From assembly GCA_964522845.1 (NCBI GenBank), contig CAZFZQ010000029.1, forward strand, positions 1-10,159: DNA of 10,159 nucleotides, in the 5' to 3' direction. Below the pieces are notes generated by a model. It saw only the letters and a list, made by a program, of their open reading frames with translations, was not told where the DNA came from and did no database searches. Position 1 is the stretch's first letter. Each line of letters opens with the position of its first letter. Positions 1 to 4,941 of the stretch are shown one piece after another. Position numbers and translations under genes: made by a program. Source of the DNA: CAZFZQ01 sp964522845 (GTDB lineage: Bacteria; Patescibacteriota; Patescibacteriia; GCA-002772895).

Positions 1-49
1 ATTATATGTCTCAACCGGAGACAGCAAAGTTACATTTTTAAATGTCTAA
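1..49 (+). CDS. C-terminal end of an unidentified plus-strand protein (partial)
   Basis: Reading from base 2, the second frame gives LYVSTGDSKVTFLNV and then a TAA stop at 47-49. The alternating hydrophobic pattern looks like a beta-strand protein end. The main support is position: a perfect hairpin with a T-rich tail begins 13 bases after the stop in the same direction. The gene starts outside the window. Fifteen residues are too few to assign a function. Frame 1 also stays open to a stop at 58-60, so the frame is not certain. Confidence 0.4.
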   Translation, partial: LYVSTGDSKVTFLNV

Positions 50-62
50 ATGCGAAATAAAG

Positions 63-95
63 ATGTTAAGAGTCCAACTCTTAACATTTTTATTT
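63..95. terminator. bidirectional intrinsic terminator
   Basis: An 11-bp perfect stem (63-73 with 77-87) closes on a three-base CCA loop. On the plus strand it is followed by TTTTTATTT, which suits termination of the gene ending at 49. On the minus strand it lies just downstream of the tRNA-Leu 3' end and is followed by CTTTATTT, so it can also end the tRNA transcript. Confidence 0.75.
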
Positions 96-179
96 GCCCA
101 GGAGAGGATTTGAACCTCCAAGCCCTTACGGGCGCTACCACCTCAAGGTAGTGCGTTTGCCGGGTTTCGCCACCTGGGC
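95..179 (-). tRNA. tRNA-Leu (anticodon GAG)
   Basis: This is a class II tRNA of 85 nt. The acceptor stem GCCCAGG pairs perfectly with CCTGGGC, with discriminator A at 95. U8-G9 follow the acceptor, then a short D arm. The anticodon stem CTACC/GGTAG encloses the loop TTGAGGT, giving anticodon GAG at 144-142, which reads CUC/CUU leucine codons. The long variable arm (CGCCCGTAAGGGCTT) is the type expected of tRNA-Leu. The T arm GGAGG-TTCAAAT-CCTCT has a canonical loop. The CCA end is not encoded, because the base after the discriminator is A, so it must be added enzymatically. I see no clear promoter just upstream, where a 25-bp inverted repeat lies; it may be processed from the gene set before it. 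Confidence 0.95.
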
Positions 180-182
180 ATA

Positions 183-246
183 TTTTACAAGGACGTTCCT
201 TGTAAATAAGTAATTTTAGCAATTTACAAGGAACGTCCTTGTAAAA
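183..246. repeat. 25-bp perfect inverted repeat made of two near-palindromes
   Basis: Arms 183-207 and 222-246 are exact reverse complements, separated by 14 AT-rich bases. Each arm is itself a hairpin: TTTACAAGGA and TCCTTGTAAA around a three-base centre (CGT in one arm, ACG in the other). It fills the gap between the kinase-like gene, whose stop is at 248-250, and tRNA-Leu. It can form two small hairpins or one long one, so it may act as a terminator or processing signal for the minus-strand transcript, although it lacks a T tract. It may instead be a member of a dispersed repeat family. The function is not known. Confidence 0.8.
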
Positions 247-247
247 C

Positions 248-1198
248 TTATATCATTCTATTTTTTCCGACGATCACTTTCAACCCCTTCGGCACGACTT
301 CTATATCAACATCTTTATAAAAAATTTTCTTTCCGTCAACAAAAACGGAAAATGGCGCCTCGCTTTTCATGCGCAATTCTTTGGCAAAAAGCAAACTTGG
401 CGCGCCTGTTTTTTTAAAAAAACCAAACCCCGCTTTCGGTTTTACTAAAACTTCCAACCGGCCGTCTTTGGGATTGATATCCGCCGCATCCTTGTCTTTC
501 GGATCCAAATTCATATTGTAAATTATAACATCCCCGCCAGACGAAAAAATTTCATACTTGCGGTCGCAGACCAGCGGCGTCTTTTGCCCAAAAATGGATA
601 ATCGTGAAAAAAACATTTTTCCATTTATTTTTCCTACGTCCAGCGTTTCTATAATTCTCTGCGACAACACATCGCAGGCCGCGGCTCCTTGAGGTATGCC
701 CAAAAGCTCGGCCAAACAATCCTCGCCGCCGCCCATGGGAATTATCCCCAGCACGATATTTAAGTCCGCGACCACGCCAATGGCCGCTTCCACCATTTTG
801 TCGTCGCCCACAATGACCACGGTTGTGGCGCCGCGCCGAACATCTTCTTCTATTATTTCTTCCAAATTTTTAAATTGCGACAACCTGTGTATCCTACCTC
901 CGATTCCCAAATCCGTCAAGCGGTTTTCAATGGCGCTCGTCATTTTTTCGTACTTGCCGGTTTTCAAATAATCCGCGTAAATATATGAATACGGTGAAAC
1001 ATAAGTTTTAATTTCGCCGGCTTCTTTTTTCATTTTCAAAAGCTCGCGCGTGATATTTTTTTTAATTTTTCCGCGCGCCGCGCTGCTGCGCAAAATTTCA
1101 TCAAAAGTTTTTGGCTTGGACTTAATAGAAAAAGAAGCAGCGCTTTTTTTAGCTCTGCCCCTCTTAACTGCCGTTGTGCCATCCGTCTTCTTTATCAT
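248..1198 (-). CDS. degenerate diacylglycerol kinase / sphingosine kinase-like (LCB5/YegS family) protein
   Basis: This 316-aa protein has the layout of the lipid-kinase family. A basic N-terminal tail covers residues 1-60. The nucleotide-binding half follows, with a strand TTVVIV at 125-130 and the segment GIIPMGGGEDCLAELLGIP at 151-169, equivalent to the family's 'P-x-G-T-x-N-D-x-A-x-x-L-x-I-P' signature. A beta-sandwich C-terminal half ends with DGKKIFYKDVDIEVVPKGL, typical of the family's last strands. The hallmark GGDGT loop is replaced by VGDDKM (130-135) and the GTGND segment by GGGED, so catalysis is doubtful. It starts 17 bases after the bactofilin stop and has no Shine-Dalgarno sequence. 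Active members phosphorylate diacylglycerol or related lipids at the membrane. Here I infer a diverged or inactive relative, and true substrate phosphorylation is uncertain. Confidence 0.7.
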   Translation of the reverse strand: MIKKTDGTTAVKRGRAKKSAASFSIKSKPKTFDEILRSSAARGKIKKNITRELLKMKKEAGEIKTYVSPYSYIYADYLKTGKYEKMTSAIENRLTDLGIGGRIHRLSQFKNLEEIIEEDVRRGATTVVIVGDDKMVEAAIGVVADLNIVLGIIPMGGGEDCLAELLGIPQGAAACDVLSQRIIETLDVGKINGKMFFSRLSIFGQKTPLVCDRKYEIFSSGGDVIIYNMNLDPKDKDAADINPKDGRLEVLVKPKAGFGFFKKTGAPSLLFAKELRMKSEAPFSVFVDGKKIFYKDVDIEVVPKGLKVIVGKNRMI

Positions 1199-1218
1199 AG
1201 TTCAGTGTTCATAGTTCA
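1195..1218. repeat. 10-bp direct repeat at a gene junction
   Basis: TCATAGTTCA occurs at 1195-1204 and again at 1209-1218. On the minus strand each copy reads TGAACTATGA. The upstream copy supplies the bactofilin TGA stop and the downstream copy supplies the ATG of the kinase-like gene. It looks like a small tandem duplication that shaped the intergenic junction. Confidence 0.6.
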
Positions 1219-1668
1219 TTCTTCCTTCTCTTCAGCCTCTGCCATTTCTTCTTTTTTAGATTTTTTATCAATCTTTGCCGGCGCATTGGGGTCGGGCATC
1301 ACGCACTTGCCATTCATGATCGCGCCCGCATTGATAACCAGCGTTTTAGCTTCAATGTCGCCATAAACTTTAGCCGTCGGCGCGAGCTCCAATTTTTCCT
1401 TCACCTTCATGTTGCCCTGGACTTCGCCGGCAACAAAAGCGTCTTTGGCATTCACGCTCGCCGCTATTTTCGCCCGTTCACCCACGTGCAAATTATTATT
1501 GGTTTTAACCGAGCCCAAAACCGTGCCTTCTATTATTATATTGCCCTTACTGTTAAAATCACCCTCAACGCGCACGCCTTGGGCAATAATCGTATCACGC
1601 AATTCCTCCTCCGTCTCCCCCTCCTCCAAATCAAAATTCCGCTCCGGCTCATTGTTCTTTTTAAACAT
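1216..1668 (-). CDS. bactofilin (polymer-forming cytoskeletal protein)
   Basis: This 150-aa protein has the size and layout of bactofilins (DUF583). A short charged N-terminal tail covers residues 1-28. A right-handed beta-helix core follows at about 30-124, with repeating short strands and glycine turns (VRVEGDFNSKGNIIIEGTV, LHVGERAKI, LELAPTAKVYGDIEAKTL). A disordered acidic/lysine C-tail covers 130-150. Bactofilins self-assemble without nucleotide into filaments on the cytoplasmic face of the membrane and help determine shape, division-site or envelope organisation. It lies 64 bases downstream of argS and 17 bases before the kinase-like gene, and is probably co-transcribed with both. A perfect TATAAT on the minus strand (1687-1682), 14 bases upstream, could be a local -10, but no good -35 accompanies it. 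No Shine-Dalgarno sequence is visible. Confidence 0.92.
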   Translation of the reverse strand: MFKKNNEPERNFDLEEGETEEELRDTIIAQGVRVEGDFNSKGNIIIEGTVLGSVKTNNNLHVGERAKIAASVNAKDAFVAGEVQGNMKVKEKLELAPTAKVYGDIEAKTLVINAGAIMNGKCVMPDPNAPAKIDKKSKKEEMAEAEEKEE

Positions 1669-1732
1669 ACATTTAACTTTAATTATAATCCTTTTATTAT
1701 TTTAACCGCTCTTGATAGACGATGTCAAACTC

Positions 1733-3451
1733 TTACATTTCCTCCAACGCCTCTATCCCCAGCAACAAAAAACCTTTTTTCAAAATATCCAGCGCTCCGC
1801 CAATTACCGCGATGCGCACCTTTCGCTCGGGCAAAGCGGCTTCCAACACCGGCACTTTATGGTAGAAATCATTGATTTTTCCGGCAAAATCGTACAAAAA
1901 GCTCGCGACTTTTTCCGGGTTCAAAAGCTCTTCCGCCCTCTGCACCGCTTCATAAAATTTCGCCATCGTCCAAATCAATTGCCACAACTCACTCTCCTTG
2001 ATTAAAGAAAAATTTATTTTTTTATCCGCGTCCTTCATTCCGCCCTTCCGCCAAATTGAATGCAGCCGCGCGTAAGAATATAAAAGATACGGCCCGGTTT
2101 TTCCGGAAAAAGATAATGATTCTTTTGGATTAAAATGAATAGTTGTTGGCGGATTAACATTCAAAATATAAAACTTCACAGCCGCGAGCGCGATAATTTT
2201 TTTTCTTCGTTCCATTTCGTATTTGTTCACGGCAGTTTTTCGCTCTTTTATCTCCTCCAAGGCCAGTGTCTCCAAGTTTGCAAGCAAACCGTCAGCATCC
2301 ACCACCGTGCCCTCGCGCGATTTCATTTTTCCTTCCGGCAGCTCCACCATTCCATAGCTCAAATGCCGCAAATCCAAATTCTTTTCTAACCCCATTTTTT
2401 TCAAAACGCAAAATAATTGTTTAAAATACAAGTCCTGCTCCGAACCCACAACGTAAAATATTTTTTTAAATCCCTCTTCAACTCTTTTTTTCGCGAGCGC
2501 AATATCGGTCGTGGCATAAACCGCGGTGCCGTCGGCGCGTAGCAAAACTTTATCCGGCAATCCGCAATCTTCAAGTTTGGCAATGATGTTTTCTTTTTCA
2601 TCCCGCGCAAAAACTTTTTTGTCCAGATATTCTTCCGCTATTTTCTTGCCTTCTTTATACAAATCGTGTTCAAAATACACTTTGTCAAAAGCGACGCCCA
2701 ATTTTTTATAAGTTTCCGCGTACCCGTCCTTGGCCCATTTCACGACTTTTTTCCACAACGCCACGGTATCCTTGTCCCCCGCCTCCCACTTTACCACCAA
2801 TTCCTGAACTTTATCTTTCAGCGACTCGTCTTTTTTCAATTTCTGCTCAAATAAAACATAATACTTGCCCACAAAATGATCGGACTTCAATCCGGACTTC
2901 TTCGGACTGTCGCCCTTGCCCCACAATTTATATGCCAACATGGCCTTGGAAATAGCCACGCCCCGGTCGTTCACGAGACAACTCCTTTTCACTTTGTGGC
3001 CGGTAAATTCCAAAATATTAGCCAGCGCCTCGCCCAAAAATCCGTTCCGCACGTGGCCCAAGTGTAGGGGCTTATTGCTGTTCGGCGACACATATTCCAG
3101 CATCACTTTTTCTTTTATCCCCCCCCTTAATAAGGGGGGGCTAGGGGGGGTGGAAACTTCCCCAAATATTTCCTTCGCCACAATCTTTTTATCCAAATAA
3201 AAATTTGCATAAGCACCCTCGCTCGTCACGGAAAAAAGCCATTTTGATTTTGCCCCGGCCGCAATTTTCTTGGCGATGTTCAATGGATTATCTTTTAATT
3301 TTGCCGCCAGCTTGAAACATGGCAGAGCCAGCTCCGCCTTGCTGATGTCCTCCGGCGGATATTCAAAATCCGCGGCCGCAATATGCTCCCCGCCCAAAAC
3401 TTTATTCACTTCTTTCGCCAGTTCAATTTTTAATTTTTCCAAAAAATACAT
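1733..3451 (-). CDS. argS: arginyl-tRNA synthetase
   Basis: ArgRS charges tRNA-Arg with arginine using ATP in the cytoplasm. The 572-aa length is normal for the family. The N-terminal tRNA-binding (Add1) domain covers about 1-98. The class I Rossmann core opens with VSPNSNKPLHLGH, placing the HIGH-equivalent at residues 130-133. The KMSKS-equivalent is KMKSREG at 375-381. The alpha-helical anticodon-binding domain ends with the family-typical LLGIEALEEM. Residues 100-112 (STPPSPPLLRGGI) are an extra linker encoded by a poly-C/poly-G palindrome between the Add1 domain and the catalytic core, and the frame reads cleanly through it. The start lies two bases after the metallopeptidase stop (TAA-TT-ATG), so the two are almost certainly translationally coupled in one operon. 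Confidence 0.97.
   Translation of the reverse strand: MYFLEKLKIELAKEVNKVLGGEHIAAADFEYPPEDISKAELALPCFKLAAKLKDNPLNIAKKIAAGAKSKWLFSVTSEGAYANFYLDKKIVAKEIFGEVSTPPSPPLLRGGIKEKVMLEYVSPNSNKPLHLGHVRNGFLGEALANILEFTGHKVKRSCLVNDRGVAISKAMLAYKLWGKGDSPKKSGLKSDHFVGKYYVLFEQKLKKDESLKDKVQELVVKWEAGDKDTVALWKKVVKWAKDGYAETYKKLGVAFDKVYFEHDLYKEGKKIAEEYLDKKVFARDEKENIIAKLEDCGLPDKVLLRADGTAVYATTDIALAKKRVEEGFKKIFYVVGSEQDLYFKQLFCVLKKMGLEKNLDLRHLSYGMVELPEGKMKSREGTVVDADGLLANLETLALEEIKERKTAVNKYEMERRKKIIALAAVKFYILNVNPPTTIHFNPKESLSFSGKTGPYLLYSYARLHSIWRKGGMKDADKKINFSLIKESELWQLIWTMAKFYEAVQRAEELLNPEKVASFLYDFAGKINDFYHKVPVLEAALPERKVRIAVIGGALDILKKGFLLLGIEALEEM
3119..3150. repeat. in-frame palindromic repeat inside argS
   Basis: Eight C, TTAATAA, seven G, CTA and seven G form a near-perfect hairpin of 10-bp arms followed by a half copy. 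It encodes residues 101-111 of ArgRS without breaking the frame. The pattern (C-run, AT core, G-run, TAG, G-run) matches a style of dispersed bacterial palindromic repeat I recognise from general experience. Copy number in this genome cannot be seen from the window. Confidence 0.75.
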
Positions 3452-3453
3452 AA

Positions 3454-4392
3454 TTAATTTTTACTTTTTTCGTCTATCCCTTTGCACCATGCACCGAATT
3501 CTTCCCAATCTTCCAATGAAGAAAATTTATCCAGCTTTTTCCACTCAGCATATTCCGGGGATTCTCTGAATTTCCACCAGGCATCCCATTTTTCCTGTTC
3601 TTCGTAATCAAAATTATCCTCAAAATCACGGGCAAAATGAGCCATAGCGGACCCGGTTGCTAAATTTGAAGACGCCCTTTCACAATAGCTATTATAGGCA
3701 ATATTTTTAAGAAATAACAAAACATCTGTTTTGGTTTGCGGATCGGTTCGCAATATCGGCCACATTCTGCGAATCGCGAATAAACTGGCCTCCCGTTCTT
3801 TCCTTAACGCTTCCGCTTCTATATTTTCATGATAATCGCTACCTTCTACAAATTCAGTTTTACCCATTTTTTTTAATTCTTCAAAATCTTTTACATGGCC
3901 GACCTCATGCAAAATTATTGACAAACTGCCCAGAGAAGCTATATCGCCAAGAATAAATATCTTTTTTTCTTCGTAAAATACCGAACCGGTATTTATTTTA
4001 CTATTTGGACAAAATAAAATTTTAAATCCCTCGGGCAACATTTCCAAAATATTAAATTCAGTATCGCCTACTGAGTAATATAATCCATCAGTAGCGTGCC
4101 AATTGGAAAAATCAGAAAGCGGATCTTCTGTCCCAAGATTTTCTTCTGATCGTTTTATATAATGTGACAACTGTATTTTATCTTGTTCGTCGATTTCTAT
4201 TTTTGAAAATCTAAAAGTATTTTTACCTTCCGTCTTTTCACCATTTTCTTGCTGATAATCCATTTGCGCGAATGGCTGAAAAATACGCTTTTCAGAATTT
4301 TCTTCAAGACCCTCTTCACGAACGCGATTCGCTTCCTCGCGCACTTTTTTGGCTTCGTCTAAAATTTTTCTAGCATTCATTGGTCTTTCCAT
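3454..4392 (-). CDS. putative zinc metallopeptidase, ImmA/IrrE-like (HEVGH)
   Basis: I do not recognise this 312-aa protein as a named gene. Residues 1-36 are a charged, coiled-coil-like helix. The central segment contains SIILHEVGH, giving a zinc HExxH motif at 162-166 (H162, E163, H166). About 35 residues later, EREASLFAIRRM (199-210) resembles the 'E-x-E-A-x-x-F-A' helix in which ImmA/IrrE peptidases place their third zinc ligand, here probably E201. The C-terminal 60 residues are rich in Trp and acidic residues (EKWDAWWKFRESPEYAEW). There is no signal peptide or membrane segment, so it is likely cytoplasmic. It starts five bases after the 76-aa gene and ends two bases before argS. A second ATG at 4380 has GGAAAG four bases upstream and could be the true start. 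Peptidase activity is inferred from motifs only. Confidence 0.7.
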   Translation of the reverse strand: MERPMNARKILDEAKKVREEANRVREEGLEENSEKRIFQPFAQMDYQQENGEKTEGKNTFRFSKIEIDEQDKIQLSHYIKRSEENLGTEDPLSDFSNWHATDGLYYSVGDTEFNILEMLPEGFKILFCPNSKINTGSVFYEEKKIFILGDIASLGSLSIILHEVGHVKDFEELKKMGKTEFVEGSDYHENIEAEALRKEREASLFAIRRMWPILRTDPQTKTDVLLFLKNIAYNSYCERASSNLATGSAMAHFARDFEDNFDYEEQEKWDAWWKFRESPEYAEWKKLDKFSSLEDWEEFGAWCKGIDEKSKN

Positions 4393-4397
4393 ATTTT

Positions 4398-4628
4398 TTA
4401 TTCTTCTTCATAATTCATAATAAAATCGTATAATTCCCTGTTAGTCGCGCGTATCTTGTCAGAGTCAACTTTCAGTCTTGCGATTGCATCGGATATTCTG
4501 CCGGCCTCAATATCTTTTAATGCCATCCTGGCAACGGTTAAGGATGTTGTGTGTTCATCTTTTTTTATTAAATCCGTCAGCTGTTGGCTAATATCTATTT
4601 TTCCAACTTCAATCTTTTCTTTAAACAT
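4398..4628 (-). CDS. small helical protein of unknown function, partner of the HEVGH protein
   Basis: This is a 76-aa predicted alpha-helical, soluble protein with no family I recognise. It has an amphipathic middle section (QQLTDLIKKDEHTTSLTVAR) and an acidic end (MNYEEE). It is the first gene after a good minus-strand promoter (4719-4691) and is followed five bases later by the metallopeptidase gene, so the two are probably co-expressed. A small gene directly before an ImmA/IrrE-like peptidase suggests a regulator-protease or substrate-protease pair, but no helix-turn-helix is evident and this remains inference. Reality as a gene is supported by promoter, spacing and a protein-like composition. 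There is no Shine-Dalgarno sequence before the ATG. Confidence 0.7.
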   Translation of the reverse strand: MFKEKIEVGKIDISQQLTDLIKKDEHTTSLTVARMALKDIEAGRISDAIARLKVDSDKIRATNRELYDFIMNYEEE

Positions 4629-4690
4629 CTATTATTTTATTTTTACAAAATGCCGTTAATTTTATCCACAATCCCTTCAAACCCATTACA

Positions 4691-4719
4691 ATTTTAGCTC
4701 TATTTTGGCCCCTTGACAA
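4691..4719 (-). promoter_or_regulatory. sigma70-type promoter for the 76-aa gene - peptidase - argS operon
   Basis: On the minus strand TTGTCA (4719-4714) is followed after exactly 17 bases by TAAAAT (4696-4691). Transcription should begin near 4684, about 56 bases before the first start codon. The -35 hexamer overlaps the plus-strand -35 by five bases, so the two promoters diverge from a shared site. Confidence 0.6.
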
Positions 4720-4741
4720 AATCTTTCGATTATGATATAGT
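4713..4741 (+). promoter_or_regulatory. strong sigma70-type promoter for the leader / tRNA-like RNA
   Basis: TTGACA (4713-4718) is a perfect -35, separated by 17 bases from TATAGT (4736-4741), one mismatch from the -10 consensus. Initiation is expected near 4748, just before the 16-nt element that is complementary to the downstream tRNA-like RNA. No plus-strand protein gene follows within the gap, so the product is a non-coding RNA. Confidence 0.75.
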
Positions 4742-4747
4742 GAAGTT

Positions 4748-4810
4748 AATGTTAAGTGCGGGCTCAGTTAAGCCTTGAAAGTCCGAGCTATTGCTCGGTC
4801 TTTCTTTTTT
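4748..4810 (+). ncRNA. short leader RNA (~63 nt) complementary to the downstream tRNA-like RNA
   Basis: The boundaries are inferred from the promoter at 4713-4741 and the terminator ending at 4810. Bases 4750-4765 are a perfect 16-nt reverse complement of 4858-4873 in the tRNA-like RNA. A small hairpin GGCT/AGCC (4761-4774) follows, then the terminator stem. If transcription stops at 4810 this is a free small RNA that could pair in trans with the tRNA-like RNA. If it reads through, the two segments would pair within one precursor. I find no start codon with a meaningful reading frame. Confidence 0.5.
4777..4810 (+). terminator. intrinsic terminator inside the leader
   Basis: GAAAG-T-CCGAGC (4777-4788) pairs with GCTCGG-T-CTTTC (4793-4804) around a TATT loop, giving 11 bp with one T-T mismatch. 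Six T follow (4805-4810). This is a textbook intrinsic terminator, lying before and not after the tRNA-like RNA. Confidence 0.8.
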
Positions 4811-4820
4811 ATGCTAAAAT
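4791..4820 (+). promoter_or_regulatory. possible second promoter for the tRNA-like RNA
   Basis: TTGCTC (4791-4796), 18 bases, then TAAAAT (4815-4820). Initiation seven bases later would fall at 4827, the first base of the acceptor-like stem. The -35 is weak and sits inside the terminator hairpin, so the call is tentative. Confidence 0.3.
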
Positions 4821-4826
4821 AATTTT

Positions 4827-4908
4827 GTGGAGCCGCTTGGGGCCACCTCACGGTGAGGAGCCCGCACTTAACACTCGGGCAGAGGGGTTCGACTCCCCTT
4901 GGCTCCAC
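4827..4908 (+). ncRNA. tRNA-like structured RNA of unknown class (aberrant cloverleaf)
   Basis: GTGGAGCC (4827-4834) pairs perfectly with GGCTCCAC (4901-4908). In the canonical 7-bp register GGAGCCG pairs with TGGCTCC, leaving A4907 as discriminator and CACA after it. The T arm AGGGG-TTCGACT-CCCCT (4883-4899) is canonical. Between them are a D-arm-position hairpin CCTCA-CGG-TGAGG (4846-4858) without the usual D-loop GG, and an anticodon-position hairpin GCCCG/CGGGC (4860-4864, 4876-4880) with an 11-base loop CACTTAACACT instead of seven. Ten bases rather than two join the acceptor to the first hairpin. It could be a diverged or pseudo tRNA, or a regulatory RNA with a tRNA-like end. It is not a normal tRNA, and it is too short for tmRNA and lacks a tag frame. 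Conservation and expression are unknown. Confidence 0.6.
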
Positions 4909-4913
4909 ACATT

Positions 4914-4937
4914 AAAATCTCGTTTGAGATTTTTTTT
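4914..4937. terminator. terminator of the tRNA-like RNA, facing tyrS
   Basis: AAAATCTC (4914-4921) pairs with GAGATTTT (4926-4933) around GTTT. On the plus strand a T8 run (4930-4937, partly in the stem) and further T-rich sequence follow. It also lies five bases beyond the tyrS stop, so it may end the valS-tyrS transcript from the other side, though the tail there (TTTTAAT) is weaker. Confidence 0.7.
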
Positions 4938-4941
4938 GTTT

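Noticed and set aside
183..246. CRISPR or attachment site
   Set aside because: Only two inverted copies are present, with no spacer array, integrase gene or tRNA-end duplication in the window.
2880..2925. Three AGTCCG-type repeats in argS (SPKKSGLKSD) as another insertion
   Set aside because: The protein length between flanking conserved ArgRS segments appears normal, and the repeats are not palindromic.
3119..3150. Sequencing error or frameshift at the long C and G runs in argS
   Set aside because: The reading frame continues correctly on both sides into conserved ArgRS sequence, so the run lengths as given are consistent with an intact gene. Variation in the population remains possible.
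4748..4810. T-box riboswitch or synthetase attenuator
   Set aside because: No T-box consensus or specifier stem is visible, and no synthetase gene lies downstream on the plus strand.
4827..4912. tmRNA (ssrA), because the T arm and GGCTCCAC end resemble the tmRNA 3' end
   Set aside because: The paired 5' strand lies only about 70 bases upstream, there is no GGGGCTG-type 5' end with D-loop, no tag reading frame, and no room for pseudoknots. A permuted tmRNA would have the 3' part first and not directly before a terminator.
4827..4912. Selenocysteine tRNA, because of TTGGGGCC, GGTGAGG and GGGCAG-GTTCGACTCC-like strings and an 8-bp acceptor option
   Set aside because: The strings occur in a different order from known selC genes, there is no TCA anticodon in a proper seven-base loop, and no selenoprotein machinery is in the window.
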